DNA from: Frateuria sp. Soil773
GTDB lineage: Bacteria > Pseudomonadota > Gammaproteobacteria > Xanthomonadales > Rhodanobacteraceae
DNA length: 64,000 bases
Reading direction: 5' to 3'
Assembly: GCF_001428405.1 (NCBI RefSeq)
Contig: NZ_LMSL01000005.1
Coordinates: 43,994 to 107,993, forward strand
Every line of letters starts with the position of its first letter. Position 1 is the stretch's first letter. A model generated the notes under the pieces. That model did not search any database. It was not told the DNA's origin and was given only the letters and a program-made list of their open reading frames with translations. Positions 16,490-23,840 of this stretch are shown here, one piece after another. A program made the position numbers and the translations under genes.

Positions 16490-17515
16490 ATGGATACCCG
16501 AAACCGTCGTAATGCGCGCGCACGGGCGCGCGGGGCCGTCCGGCCCGTCACCGTCGCCGTGCTCGCCGTGCTTGCCCTGCTCGCCATCGCGGCATGGTTC
16601 CTGATCATCCAGCCGCACCAGCAACTGGTGATGCAGGATGCCGGCGGGCATCCTTCCTCGCCGGTCTCCGCCGGGCGCGCCGCCGCGCCGCCGGCGAACG
16701 TCGAGGCGATGGACCTCAACCAGCTCCTGTCCGAGGCGCGCAAGGCGATGAACGAACAGCGCCTGCTGGCGCCGGCGGGCAACAACGCGTACGAGTTCTA
16801 CCTGAAGGCGCTGGAGAAGCAGCCGGGCAATTCGGTGGCTACCGACGCGCTGCGCGAGACGTTCCCGTTTGCCGCGACGTCGGCCGAGCAGACCATCAAC
16901 CAGCGCGATTTCAACGAAGCCCAGCGCCAGATCGACCTGCTGGCCAAGGCCGACCCGGCCAACTACACGCTGACCATCCTGCGCTCGAAGCTCGACGCCC
17001 AGCGCAAGCTGCTCGACAAGGAGCAGCAGCTCGCCCTCGACCAGCAGAAGCAGGCGCAGTTGGCCGCGCAGAAGGCGGCGAACGACAAGGTCGAGGCCGA
17101 CAAGCTGGCCGAGCAGCAGAAGGCGCAACTGGCGGCGCAGCAGAAGGCCGAGCAGGCGCGCGCCGAACAGCAGCGCCTGCAGGCGCAGCAGCAGGCCACG
17201 GCCGCGGCCAACCCGGCCCAGGACACGGCCGCCGTGGGCGCCTCCAGCCCCGCCATCCTGATCAAGAACGTGCTGCCGCGCTATCCCACCCAGGCGAAGC
17301 GCGCGAACCAGGAAGGCTGGGTGGACGTGGAGTACACCATCACCGTCGAGGGCGACGTCAGCGACGTGAAGGTGACCGGCTCGCAGCCGCGCCACGTGTT
17401 CGAGCGCGAGGCGACCGACGCGGTGGAGCGCTGGAAGTTCAAGCCGGCCATGCGCGACGGCACGCCGGTGGCGAGCCGCGGACAGAAGCGGATCCTCTTC
17501 AAGCTCAAGGAATGA
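16490..17515 (+). CDS. tonB: TonB-family energy transducer with coiled-coil linker
   Basis: This is a 341-residue inner-membrane-anchored periplasmic protein. A single signal-anchor helix lies at about residues 18-40. A helical domain follows to about residue 165, then a Gln/Ala/Lys-rich coiled coil (about 165-245, AEQQKAQLAAQQKAEQ type). The C-terminal TonB domain (about 255-341) has LPRYPTQAKRANQEGWVDVEYTI, GDVSDVKVTGSQP and ERWKFKPAMRDGTPV. It would couple proton-motive force through ExbB/ExbD to outer-membrane receptors. The linker is Gln-rich and coiled rather than the usual Pro-rich spacer. No exbBD lies nearby. A shared terminator follows. Confidence 0.88.
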   Translation: MDTRNRRNARARARGAVRPVTVAVLAVLALLAIAAWFLIIQPHQQLVMQDAGGHPSSPVSAGRAAAPPANVEAMDLNQLLSEARKAMNEQRLLAPAGNNAYEFYLKALEKQPGNSVATDALRETFPFAATSAEQTINQRDFNEAQRQIDLLAKADPANYTLTILRSKLDAQRKLLDKEQQLALDQQKQAQLAAQKAANDKVEADKLAEQQKAQLAAQQKAEQARAEQQRLQAQQQATAAANPAQDTAAVGASSPAILIKNVLPRYPTQAKRANQEGWVDVEYTITVEGDVSDVKVTGSQPRHVFEREATDAVERWKFKPAMRDGTPVASRGQKRILFKLKE

Positions 17516-17532
17516 GGCGGCGCGCCCAGGCG

Positions 17533-17564
17533 AAAAAAAGGCGGCGCATGCGCCGCCTTTTTTT
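17533..17564. terminator. Bidirectional intrinsic terminator between tonB and beta-lactamase-like gene
   Basis: A perfect palindrome, A7-GGCGGCGCAT-GCGCCGCC-T7 in outline, lies between the convergent genes at 17515 and 17588. It carries a T tract on both strands. Confidence 0.93.
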
Positions 17565-17587
17565 GTCTGCCGCACCAGCGGCGACGC

Positions 17588-18895
17588 TCAGTGGCGCCGC
17601 CGCGAAGCCTTGGTGGCGCGACGGGGCTTGGCCTTCTTCGCCTTGGCCGGTGCGGCGCGCTTGGCCGCCGGCGCGCTTTCCACGTTCGCCCAATCCACAT
17701 GGTTCAGGCCGAGCAGGCTGTCGAAGACCATCGGCATCAACCCCGAAGGCATCGGGCCGGTGGAGTTCCACAGGGTGACCACGCCGGCATGGTATTTCGG
17801 GAAGAAGCCGATCATCGTGCGGTAACCCTCGACCGCACCGGCGTGGTACACCAGCGTCTCGCCGCCGTACTCGAAGACGCGCCAGCCCAACGCGTAGTGC
17901 GCCGCCGTGAGGCGGGCCCGCCGCCACAGCGTGGAATGCAGTTCGACCGGCGTGGCGACGCCCGGCTTGTGCAGGGTGTCGAGCACGGATTGCGGCAGCA
18001 CGTCCGGCCGGCCGCCCATCTGCGCGATCAGCCATTGCTCCATGTCGCGCACGCTGGCGTTGACGCCGGCCGCGGGGGCCACGCGGTAGTAGTTCTCCTT
18101 GGGCTCGAACGGCAGCCAGCCGTGGCCGTAGGCGCGATGCGGCCGCGCCCAGCTCTTGCTGGACTCCAGCGCGTCGCGGCCGTAGCTGGCGGTCTTCATG
18201 CCGAGCGGAAAGAAGAGCCGCTTGTCGACCAGGCGGTAGAAGAAGTCGCCGGTCATCGCGTAGACCACGTCGCCGATCAGGCTGAAGGCGACGTTCTGGT
18301 AGCCGTAGCACTGGCCCACGCCGCAGGTCATGTCGACCTCGTCCAGCTTGCGCACCAGCTCCTCGTAGGGAATGTCGTCCTCGAGCATGTTGTCGTAGGT
18401 GTTGCGCGGCAGGCCGATCCGCTGGCCGAGGATGTCGCCCACGGTGGCCTGCTCGGTGTCCGGCACGCTCTTGAGCTTGAAGAACGGCAGCACGTTGACC
18501 AGGCGGGTATCCCAACTGAGCTTGCCGTCGTGCACCAGCACGCCGGTGAGTGCGGTGGCGAAGGCCTTGGACAGGGAGGCCAGGCGGAACACCGTATCCG
18601 GCGTCACCGTTTCCTTGGTGGCGGCGTTGGCGTAGCCTAGGGTGTGCTCGAACACGACCTTGTCGTCGATCACCACCGCGGTCGCCAGGCCGGCCACGGC
18701 GTGGTGCTGGTCGAGCTGGTCCAGCCACTGCCGGTAGGCGGCGAGCGTTTCCTTGACGCGCTCGGCGGGCAGTTCCGCGCGCGGTGCGCCGGCCTGGGCG
18801 GAGCGGGCGGCTGCGGCCGCGGGAGCCGCCGGCAGCGACGGGCAGGCCAGGCCGAGCAGGCCTGCGATCAACAAGGGGAGTGTGCGAAACGGCAT
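17588..18895 (-). CDS. Serine hydrolase of the beta-lactamase class C / PBP family with basic tail
   Basis: This is a secreted serine hydrolase of about 435 residues. The N-terminus (MPFRTLPLLIAGLLGLACPS) is a signal peptide, and a Cys follows the hydrophobic stretch. The class C fold motifs are SLSK (nucleophile), YQN for YxN, and HAG in place of KTG, as in the esterase/D-aminopeptidase-like members. The C-terminal 30 residues are a Lys/Arg/Ala tail (AAPAKAKKAKPRRATKAS...), unusual for a periplasmic enzyme. It may be an esterase, D-Ala peptidase or peptidoglycan-related hydrolase rather than a true beta-lactamase. A TTG start at 18904 (+3 residues) is an alternative. It is convergent with tonB. 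Confidence 0.85.
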   Translation of the reverse strand: MPFRTLPLLIAGLLGLACPSLPAAPAAAAARSAQAGAPRAELPAERVKETLAAYRQWLDQLDQHHAVAGLATAVVIDDKVVFEHTLGYANAATKETVTPDTVFRLASLSKAFATALTGVLVHDGKLSWDTRLVNVLPFFKLKSVPDTEQATVGDILGQRIGLPRNTYDNMLEDDIPYEELVRKLDEVDMTCGVGQCYGYQNVAFSLIGDVVYAMTGDFFYRLVDKRLFFPLGMKTASYGRDALESSKSWARPHRAYGHGWLPFEPKENYYRVAPAAGVNASVRDMEQWLIAQMGGRPDVLPQSVLDTLHKPGVATPVELHSTLWRRARLTAAHYALGWRVFEYGGETLVYHAGAVEGYRTMIGFFPKYHAGVVTLWNSTGPMPSGLMPMVFDSLLGLNHVDWANVESAPAAKRAAPAKAKKAKPRRATKASRRRH

Positions 18896-19149
18896 GCTTC
18901 TCAACGGTTCCGGCGTGGCGGCACGCCACGGTGGTGGAGCGCCGGCGGCGCGGGAGCGTCATCCATGACCGACCGATTGTCTTGCACTTTGCAGTACGCG
19001 ACAACGAGGCGCGGCCGGTGTCGGGCGACAGGACTGGGACACGGCCGGGCGGCATGCGTTCACTGGAAGGGAGGTTTTCCTGGCGATCGCCATGCCGGCC
19101 GCCACGGTAGCCGGGACGCCGGCTGCGCATGCTAGGCTTGCCGCGCCCC

Positions 19150-20475
19150 ATGCCGGATGCCCCCGTGAGCACGCGTCGCTATGCCTTAACCGTCGAAGGC
19201 GCCGCCCCGGCCCTGTCCGCGCTGGCCTTCTTCTTCATGATGGTCGCGTACTACATCATCCGCCCGGTGCGCGACCAGTTGATCGGCGCCCTCGGTTCGC
19301 AGTCGCTGCCGCTGTTCTACGGCGTGGTGTTCGTGGTGATGCTGCTGCTCATGCCGGTGTTCGGCATGCTGGTGGCGCATTTCCGGCGCCGCAAGCTGCT
19401 GGGCTGGAGCTACAGCTTCTTCATCCTGTGCCTGCTCGCCTTCGTGCCCGCGTTCGTGGCGCAGGACCGCATCGGCGCGCGCGAGCTGGGCGTGGTGTTC
19501 TTCGTCTGGGTCAGCGTGTTCAACCTGTTCGTGGTGTCGCTGTTCTGGAGCTTCATGGCGGACATCTTTTCCAGCGGCCAGGCGCGCCGGGTGTTTTCGC
19601 TGATCGCGCTGGGCGGCATGGCCGGCGCGATCTTCGGCCCGCTGGTGACCAAGCTGCTGGTGCAGGTGATCGGGGTGGCGCCGCTGTTGCTGGTGTCGGC
19701 GCTGGCGCTGAGCCTGTCGCTGGCCTTGCTGCTGCGCCTGTCCGACCGGAACGAGCGCGGCCCGGGCAACCGCGGCGACGAGGCGATCGGCGGTTCGCTG
19801 TGGGCCGGCGTCAAGGAGCTGTGGTCGCGTCCCTTCCTGCGCTACATGGCCTTGCTGATGCTGTTCGGCGACGGCATCGGCACGCTGGCCTACGCGCTGG
19901 TGGCCGACTACGCCAAGGCGAATTTCGCCGATACCGTGGCGCGCACGTCGTTCTACAACGACCTCGACCTCGCCACCAACCTGCTCGGCGCGGTATTGCA
20001 GCTCAGCGTGACGCCGTGGCTGCTGGTGCGCCACGGCGCCGGCTGGGGGCTGGTGCTGCCGTCGCTGGTCAACCTGGCCCTGCTGCTCGGGGTGGCGCTG
20101 CTGGGCGGCGGCAGTGTCACGTTCTTCGGCCTCGGCATGCCGCCGCTGCTGGCGGTGATGCTGGTCATCACGCGCGGTTTCGCCTTCGGCATGACCAAGC
20201 CCGCGGTGGACGCGCTGTACACCCGGGTGCCGCGCGAGACGCGCTACAAGGGAAAGAACTTCATCGAAACGGCGGTCTGGCGCTTCGGCGACCTGGTGAT
20301 CACCAACGTGGTGAGCGGACTGCGCGCGCTGGGCTGGGGCGTCAGCGGGCTGGCCCTGCTCGGTGCCGGCGTGGCCGCACTGGCGGCGGTCGTATCCCGG
20401 CGCGCCGGCTGGTCGTCCGACCTGGTGCCCGAAGGACAGGCGCGCGCCGGCAACGGCGAGACGCCCCCGGCCTGA
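19150..20475 (+). CDS. MFS-type transporter, NTP/NDP exchange (ATP/ADP translocase-like) family
   Basis: The product is an integral membrane protein of about 441 residues with roughly twelve hydrophobic segments. It opens ALSALAFFFMMVAYYIIRPVRDQLI, typical of the Npt/Tlc-related MFS group in free-living bacteria. Other conserved pieces are FWSFMADIFSSGQARRVFSLIALGGMAGAIFGP, LLMLFGDGIGTLAY and KPAVDALYTRVPRETRYKGKNFIETAVWRFGD. Obligate intracellular bacteria use relatives to import ATP; in free-living Proteobacteria the substrate is unknown. The start is uncertain: ATG 19150 is chosen, ATG 19129 or GTG 19165 are possible, and none has a clear Shine-Dalgarno. It ends just before a heptamer tandem repeat. 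Confidence 0.82.
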   Translation: MPDAPVSTRRYALTVEGAAPALSALAFFFMMVAYYIIRPVRDQLIGALGSQSLPLFYGVVFVVMLLLMPVFGMLVAHFRRRKLLGWSYSFFILCLLAFVPAFVAQDRIGARELGVVFFVWVSVFNLFVVSLFWSFMADIFSSGQARRVFSLIALGGMAGAIFGPLVTKLLVQVIGVAPLLLVSALALSLSLALLLRLSDRNERGPGNRGDEAIGGSLWAGVKELWSRPFLRYMALLMLFGDGIGTLAYALVADYAKANFADTVARTSFYNDLDLATNLLGAVLQLSVTPWLLVRHGAGWGLVLPSLVNLALLLGVALLGGGSVTFFGLGMPPLLAVMLVITRGFAFGMTKPAVDALYTRVPRETRYKGKNFIETAVWRFGDLVITNVVSGLRALGWGVSGLALLGAGVAALAAVVSRRAGWSSDLVPEGQARAGNGETPPA

Positions 20476-20492
20476 ATCCGGTTTTACGCTTT

Positions 20493-20541
20493 CCCGAATC
20501 CCGAATCCCGAATCCCGAATCCCGAATCCCGAATCCCGAAT
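20493..20541. repeat. Heptanucleotide tandem repeat (CCCGAAT, 7 copies)
   Basis: Seven perfect copies of CCCGAAT run head to tail, followed by a partial CCCG. The array fills the gap between the convergent stops of the transporter (20475) and the CBS gene (20548). It is a likely length-variable locus. Confidence 0.97.
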
Positions 20542-20547
20542 CCCGCC

Positions 20548-20976
20548 CTAGCTGGTGATATAGCGCTGCAACTGCTCGATCTGCTCGGCCTGCGAATCGA
20601 TCACCGCCTTGACCAGATCGCCGATCGAGATCACACCGATCACCGATTCGCCGTCCACCACCGGCAGGTGGCGCACGCGGCTGTCGGTGCACAGGCGCAT
20701 GCAGTCGAAGACGTCGGTGTCGGCCGAGACGGTCAGCGCCGGGCTGCTCATGATCTCGGCGACGGCCGTCTGCGCCGAGGCGCGGCCCTGCAGGATCACC
20801 TTGCGCGCGTAGTCGCGCTCCGAAACGATGCCGACCAGCCGTTCGCCGCGCATCACCAGCAGCGCGCCGACCCGGCGTTCGGCCATGTGCTTGATGGCTT
20901 CCAGCACCGGCGCTTCCGGTGCGATCGCGTAGATCTCGCTGCCCTTGCTTTCCAGCAGATGCTTTACCTGGCGCAT
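20548..20976 (-). CDS. CBS-domain pair protein
   Basis: This 142-residue cytoplasmic protein consists of two CBS domains (about residues 8-62 and 72-130), which form a Bateman module that usually binds adenine nucleotides. Typical lines are IKHMAERRVGALLVMRGERLVGIVSERDYARKV and SRVRHLPVVDGESVIGVISIGDLVKAVI. Stand-alone proteins of this type are common in Proteobacteria and their role is mostly undefined. It is convergent with the transporter, and no partner domain or operon mate suggests a target. Confidence 0.93.
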   Translation of the reverse strand: MRQVKHLLESKGSEIYAIAPEAPVLEAIKHMAERRVGALLVMRGERLVGIVSERDYARKVILQGRASAQTAVAEIMSSPALTVSADTDVFDCMRLCTDSRVRHLPVVDGESVIGVISIGDLVKAVIDSQAEQIEQLQRYITS

Positions 20977-21073
20977 GTCGGCCTCCCGTGGCGACCGCGA
21001 ACTGGCCGCGTGGAGCGAGTCTAGCGCCGCCGCGCGGGCGCCGTGTAGCCGTGGCGTGAAGCGCCGGCAGGGC

Positions 21074-22012
21074 TCAGGGCGAGCCGCGCGGCGGCTTCTG
21101 CTCGTCCACGAAATACAGCGGGCGCTGCTTGCTCTCGGCGTAGTTGCGGCCGAGGTATTCGCCGATCACGCCGAGCGCCAGCAACTGCACGCCGCCGAGG
21201 AACAGGATCACCAGGATCAGCGTGGGATAGCCGCGCACGGGGTCGCCGTACAGCAGCGCCTTGACCAGTACCCACAGGCCGTAGCCGAAGGCCAGCATCG
21301 CCGAGGCGAGCCCGGTCCAGGTCGCCAGCCGCAGCGGCGCGGTGGAGAACGAGGTGATGCCCTCGATCGCCAGTTGGGTCAGACGCCAGTAGTTCCACTT
21401 GCTGCGGCCGGCCTGCCGCGGTTCGCGCTGGTAGCACACGGCGGCCTGGCGGTAGCCGATCCAGGCGAACAGCCCCTTCATGAAGCGCTGGCGCTCGCGC
21501 AGTTGGGAAAGCGCGTCGAGCGCGCGGCGCGAGAGCAGGCGGAAGTCGCCGGTGTCGCGCGGGATCGCCGTGTCCGACAGCCTTTCCATGCCGCGGTAGA
21601 ACGCCGCCGCGGTGAACCGCTTGAAGCGGCTCTCGCCGGCGCGCTCGCTGCGGGTGGCGTAGACCACGTCGTACCCGGCCTGCCATTGGGCGACCAGCTC
21701 GGGAATCAGCTCGGGCGGGTCCTGCAGGTCGGCGTCGATCAGCACCGCGGCGCCGGCCTGCACGTGGTCGAGCCCGGCGGTCATCGCCGCCTCCTTGCCG
21801 AAGTTGCGCGACAGGCGCAGCGCGCCGACGCGCGGGTCGCGCGCGCGCAGCGCCTCGATGACCGCCCAACTGTCGTCGCCGCTGCCGTCGTCCACGTACA
21901 GCACAGCGCACTCCAGCGGCAGGCCGTCCAGCACGGCGGCGAGCCGCCGGTGGAAGGCATCCAGCACCACGGCTTCGTTGTAGGCGGGAATGACGACGGT
22001 AAGCTGTGCCAT
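21074..22012 (-). CDS. GtrB/DPM1-type polyprenyl-phosphate glycosyltransferase
   Basis: This is a second member of the family seen at 4332-5321, with 312 residues. The GT2 domain has [69 protein letters not shown] and the PRDTGDFRLLSRRALDAL motif. Two C-terminal membrane helices end in VIGEYLGRNYAESKQRPLYFV. It should charge undecaprenyl phosphate with a hexose such as glucose. No gtrA-like flippase or gtrC is adjacent, and the neighbour mtgA lies 62 bases upstream on the same strand. ATG 22012 begins MAQLTVVIP, so the long frame upstream is spurious. Confidence 0.88.
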   Translation of the reverse strand: MAQLTVVIPAYNEAVVLDAFHRRLAAVLDGLPLECAVLYVDDGSGDDSWAVIEALRARDPRVGALRLSRNFGKEAAMTAGLDHVQAGAAVLIDADLQDPPELIPELVAQWQAGYDVVYATRSERAGESRFKRFTAAAFYRGMERLSDTAIPRDTGDFRLLSRRALDALSQLRERQRFMKGLFAWIGYRQAAVCYQREPRQAGRSKWNYWRLTQLAIEGITSFSTAPLRLATWTGLASAMLAFGYGLWVLVKALLYGDPVRGYPTLILVILFLGGVQLLALGVIGEYLGRNYAESKQRPLYFVDEQKPPRGSP

Positions 22013-22074
22013 GGCCGTGCCGGGAAGGGAGTCCACGCATGCTAGCGGACCGCCCGCGCCGCGGCGAGCGCCCC

Positions 22075-22815
22075 TCAGCGGCGGCCCGTGCGCGCGGGCG
22101 CGCGGCCTTGCAGGTAGCCCGGGCCGCCGAGCTGGCCCATCTGCCGCTGGATCCAGTCCGTGCGGCGCTGCACGTAGGCGCTCGGGCGGTCGGCGTGCAG
22201 GCGCCGCGGGCTGGGCAGCACGGCGGCCAGGCGCGCTGCCTGGGCCGGGCCGAGGCGTGCCGGCACGGTATGGAAATATGCTTCGCTGGCCGCGCCCACG
22301 CCATAAACGCCGTCGCCCAGCTCGGCGATGTTCGCGTAGACCTCCAGGATGCGCTGCTTCGGCCAGGTCAGCTCGATCAGCACGGTGAAGTAGGCTTCCA
22401 GCCCTTTGCGCACGAAGCTGCGGCCGTTCCACAGGAACAGGTTCTTCGCGGTCTGCTGGCTGATCGTGCTGGCGCCGCGCAGGCGCTTGCCGTCGTCGGC
22501 GTCGTCCATCGCGTCCTGGATGGAATCGAAGTCGAAGCCGTGGTGGAACGGGAATTTCTGGTCCTCGCCGGCGACCATCGCCAGCGGCACCGAGGGTGCC
22601 ATCTCGTCCCACGGCACCCAGTGGTGGCGCAGCTGGAAATCGCGCTCGCCGTGCACCAGGGCGCCGAGGCGCCGCTCCATCATCACCGCCGAGGTCCACG
22701 GCGGCACGAAGCGCAGCACCAGCACCACCCACCAGCTCAGCGCCAGCCAGGCGACCGCGAGGATCGCCAGGGGCCGCAGCAGGCGGGCGAGCGGGCGTGG
22801 GCGCGTAGGGGACAT
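22075..22815 (-). CDS. mtgA: Monofunctional biosynthetic peptidoglycan transglycosylase
   Basis: MtgA polymerises lipid II into glycan strands in the periplasm. The 246-residue protein has one N-terminal membrane anchor (about residues 10-38) and a GT51 domain. The catalytic Glu lies in MVAGEDQKFPFHHGFD, and the other motifs are RGASTISQQTAKNLFLWNGRS, KGLEAYFTVLIELTWPKQRILEVYANIAE and GVGAASEAYF. ATG 22815 (MSPTRPRPL) gives the normal length, while an upstream extension lacks similarity. It is divergent from hslO and may share a transcript with the downstream glycosyltransferase. Confidence 0.95.
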   Translation of the reverse strand: MSPTRPRPLARLLRPLAILAVAWLALSWWVVLVLRFVPPWTSAVMMERRLGALVHGERDFQLRHHWVPWDEMAPSVPLAMVAGEDQKFPFHHGFDFDSIQDAMDDADDGKRLRGASTISQQTAKNLFLWNGRSFVRKGLEAYFTVLIELTWPKQRILEVYANIAELGDGVYGVGAASEAYFHTVPARLGPAQAARLAAVLPSPRRLHADRPSAYVQRRTDWIQRQMGQLGGPGYLQGRAPARTGRR

Positions 22816-22925
22816 GGTTGCCGCCGGATCGGGATCGCCGAAGTATAAAGGGCACGGGCCGGGCGTATTGCCCTGCCGGGGAGCCGCCCCCATCTGTGGG
22901 GCCTGTCCAGAGAGGTTGGCATTTC

Positions 22926-23825
22926 GTGGAAACCGTACTCGTCGAAGATGTGCTGCACCGGTTCCTGCTCGAACGCGCCGGCGTGCGCGGCGTACTGGTA
23001 CGGCTGGGCCCGGCCTGGCGCGAAGTGGCCGGGCGGGCCGACTATCCGGCGCCGTTGCGCGCGCTGCTCGGCCAGTCGCTGGCGGCCAGCGCCCTGTTGA
23101 CCGGCAACATCAAGCTCGACGGCGCCCTGTCGCTCGAACTCAAGAGCAGCGGGCCGCTGCGCCTGCTGTTCGCCGAATGCACGGAGCAGGGCCGCCTGCG
23201 CGGGCTGGCGCGCTGGACCGAGCCGCTGCCGGCCTCGCTGGAACTGTCCGCGCTGCCGGACGCGGTGATGGCGATCACCATCGGCCACGCCGAGCGGGGC
23301 CAGCGCTACCAGGGGCTGGTCGATCTCCGGCACGCGGATCTTCCGGCAGCGCTGGAAAACTACTTCACCCAGTCCGAGCAGCTTCCGGCGCGCATCCTGC
23401 TGGCGGCCGACGGCGAGCAGGCGGTCGGCCTGATGCTGCAGAAGCTGCCCGACCAGGGCGGCCATGCCGCGGCCGGCGACGCGGACGGCTGGGACCGGGT
23501 GCTGCACCTGACCGCGACCATGGGCGCGGCCGAGCTGCTGTCCACCGCGCCGGAACAGTTGCTGTACCGGCTGTACCACGAGGAAACCGTGCGCCTGTTC
23601 GAGCCGCGCCCACTGGCGTTCGGCTGCAGTTGCTCGCGCGAGCGGGTGGAGTCGATGCTGCGCTCGCTGGGCCGCGAGGAGGTCGAGGCGGCGCTGCATG
23701 CGCGCGGCGGCGAGGCCGAGGTGATCTGCGAGTTCTGCGCACAGCGCTACACTTTCGACCGCATCGACGCGGAGCACCTGCTCAGCGCGAGCGGCGTGAC
23801 CGGCGCCCCGACCACGGCGCAGTAG
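22926..23825 (+). CDS. hslO: Redox-regulated chaperone Hsp33
   Basis: Hsp33 is a cytoplasmic holdase activated by oxidation of a zinc-binding cysteine centre. The four zinc ligands are visible near the C-terminus as FGCSCSRERV and VICEFCAQRY. The N-terminal domain includes LLGQSLAASALLTGNIKLDGALSLEL and GHAERGQRYQGLVDL, and LENYFTQSEQLPARILLA follows. GTG 22926 with GAGAGG about ten bases upstream gives 299 residues, the family length. It is divergent from mtgA across about 110 bases and convergent with the cyclic-di-GMP gene that ends at 23841. Confidence 0.95.
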   Translation: METVLVEDVLHRFLLERAGVRGVLVRLGPAWREVAGRADYPAPLRALLGQSLAASALLTGNIKLDGALSLELKSSGPLRLLFAECTEQGRLRGLARWTEPLPASLELSALPDAVMAITIGHAERGQRYQGLVDLRHADLPAALENYFTQSEQLPARILLAADGEQAVGLMLQKLPDQGGHAAAGDADGWDRVLHLTATMGAAELLSTAPEQLLYRLYHEETVRLFEPRPLAFGCSCSRERVESMLRSLGREEVEAALHARGGEAEVICEFCAQRYTFDRIDAEHLLSASGVTGAPTTAQ

Positions 23826-23840
23826 GCGCGCGCCGGGCGG

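Noticed and set aside
20493..20541. CRISPR-like array
   Set aside because: Repeats are contiguous heptamers without spacers; the same applies to the octamers at 63941-64000.
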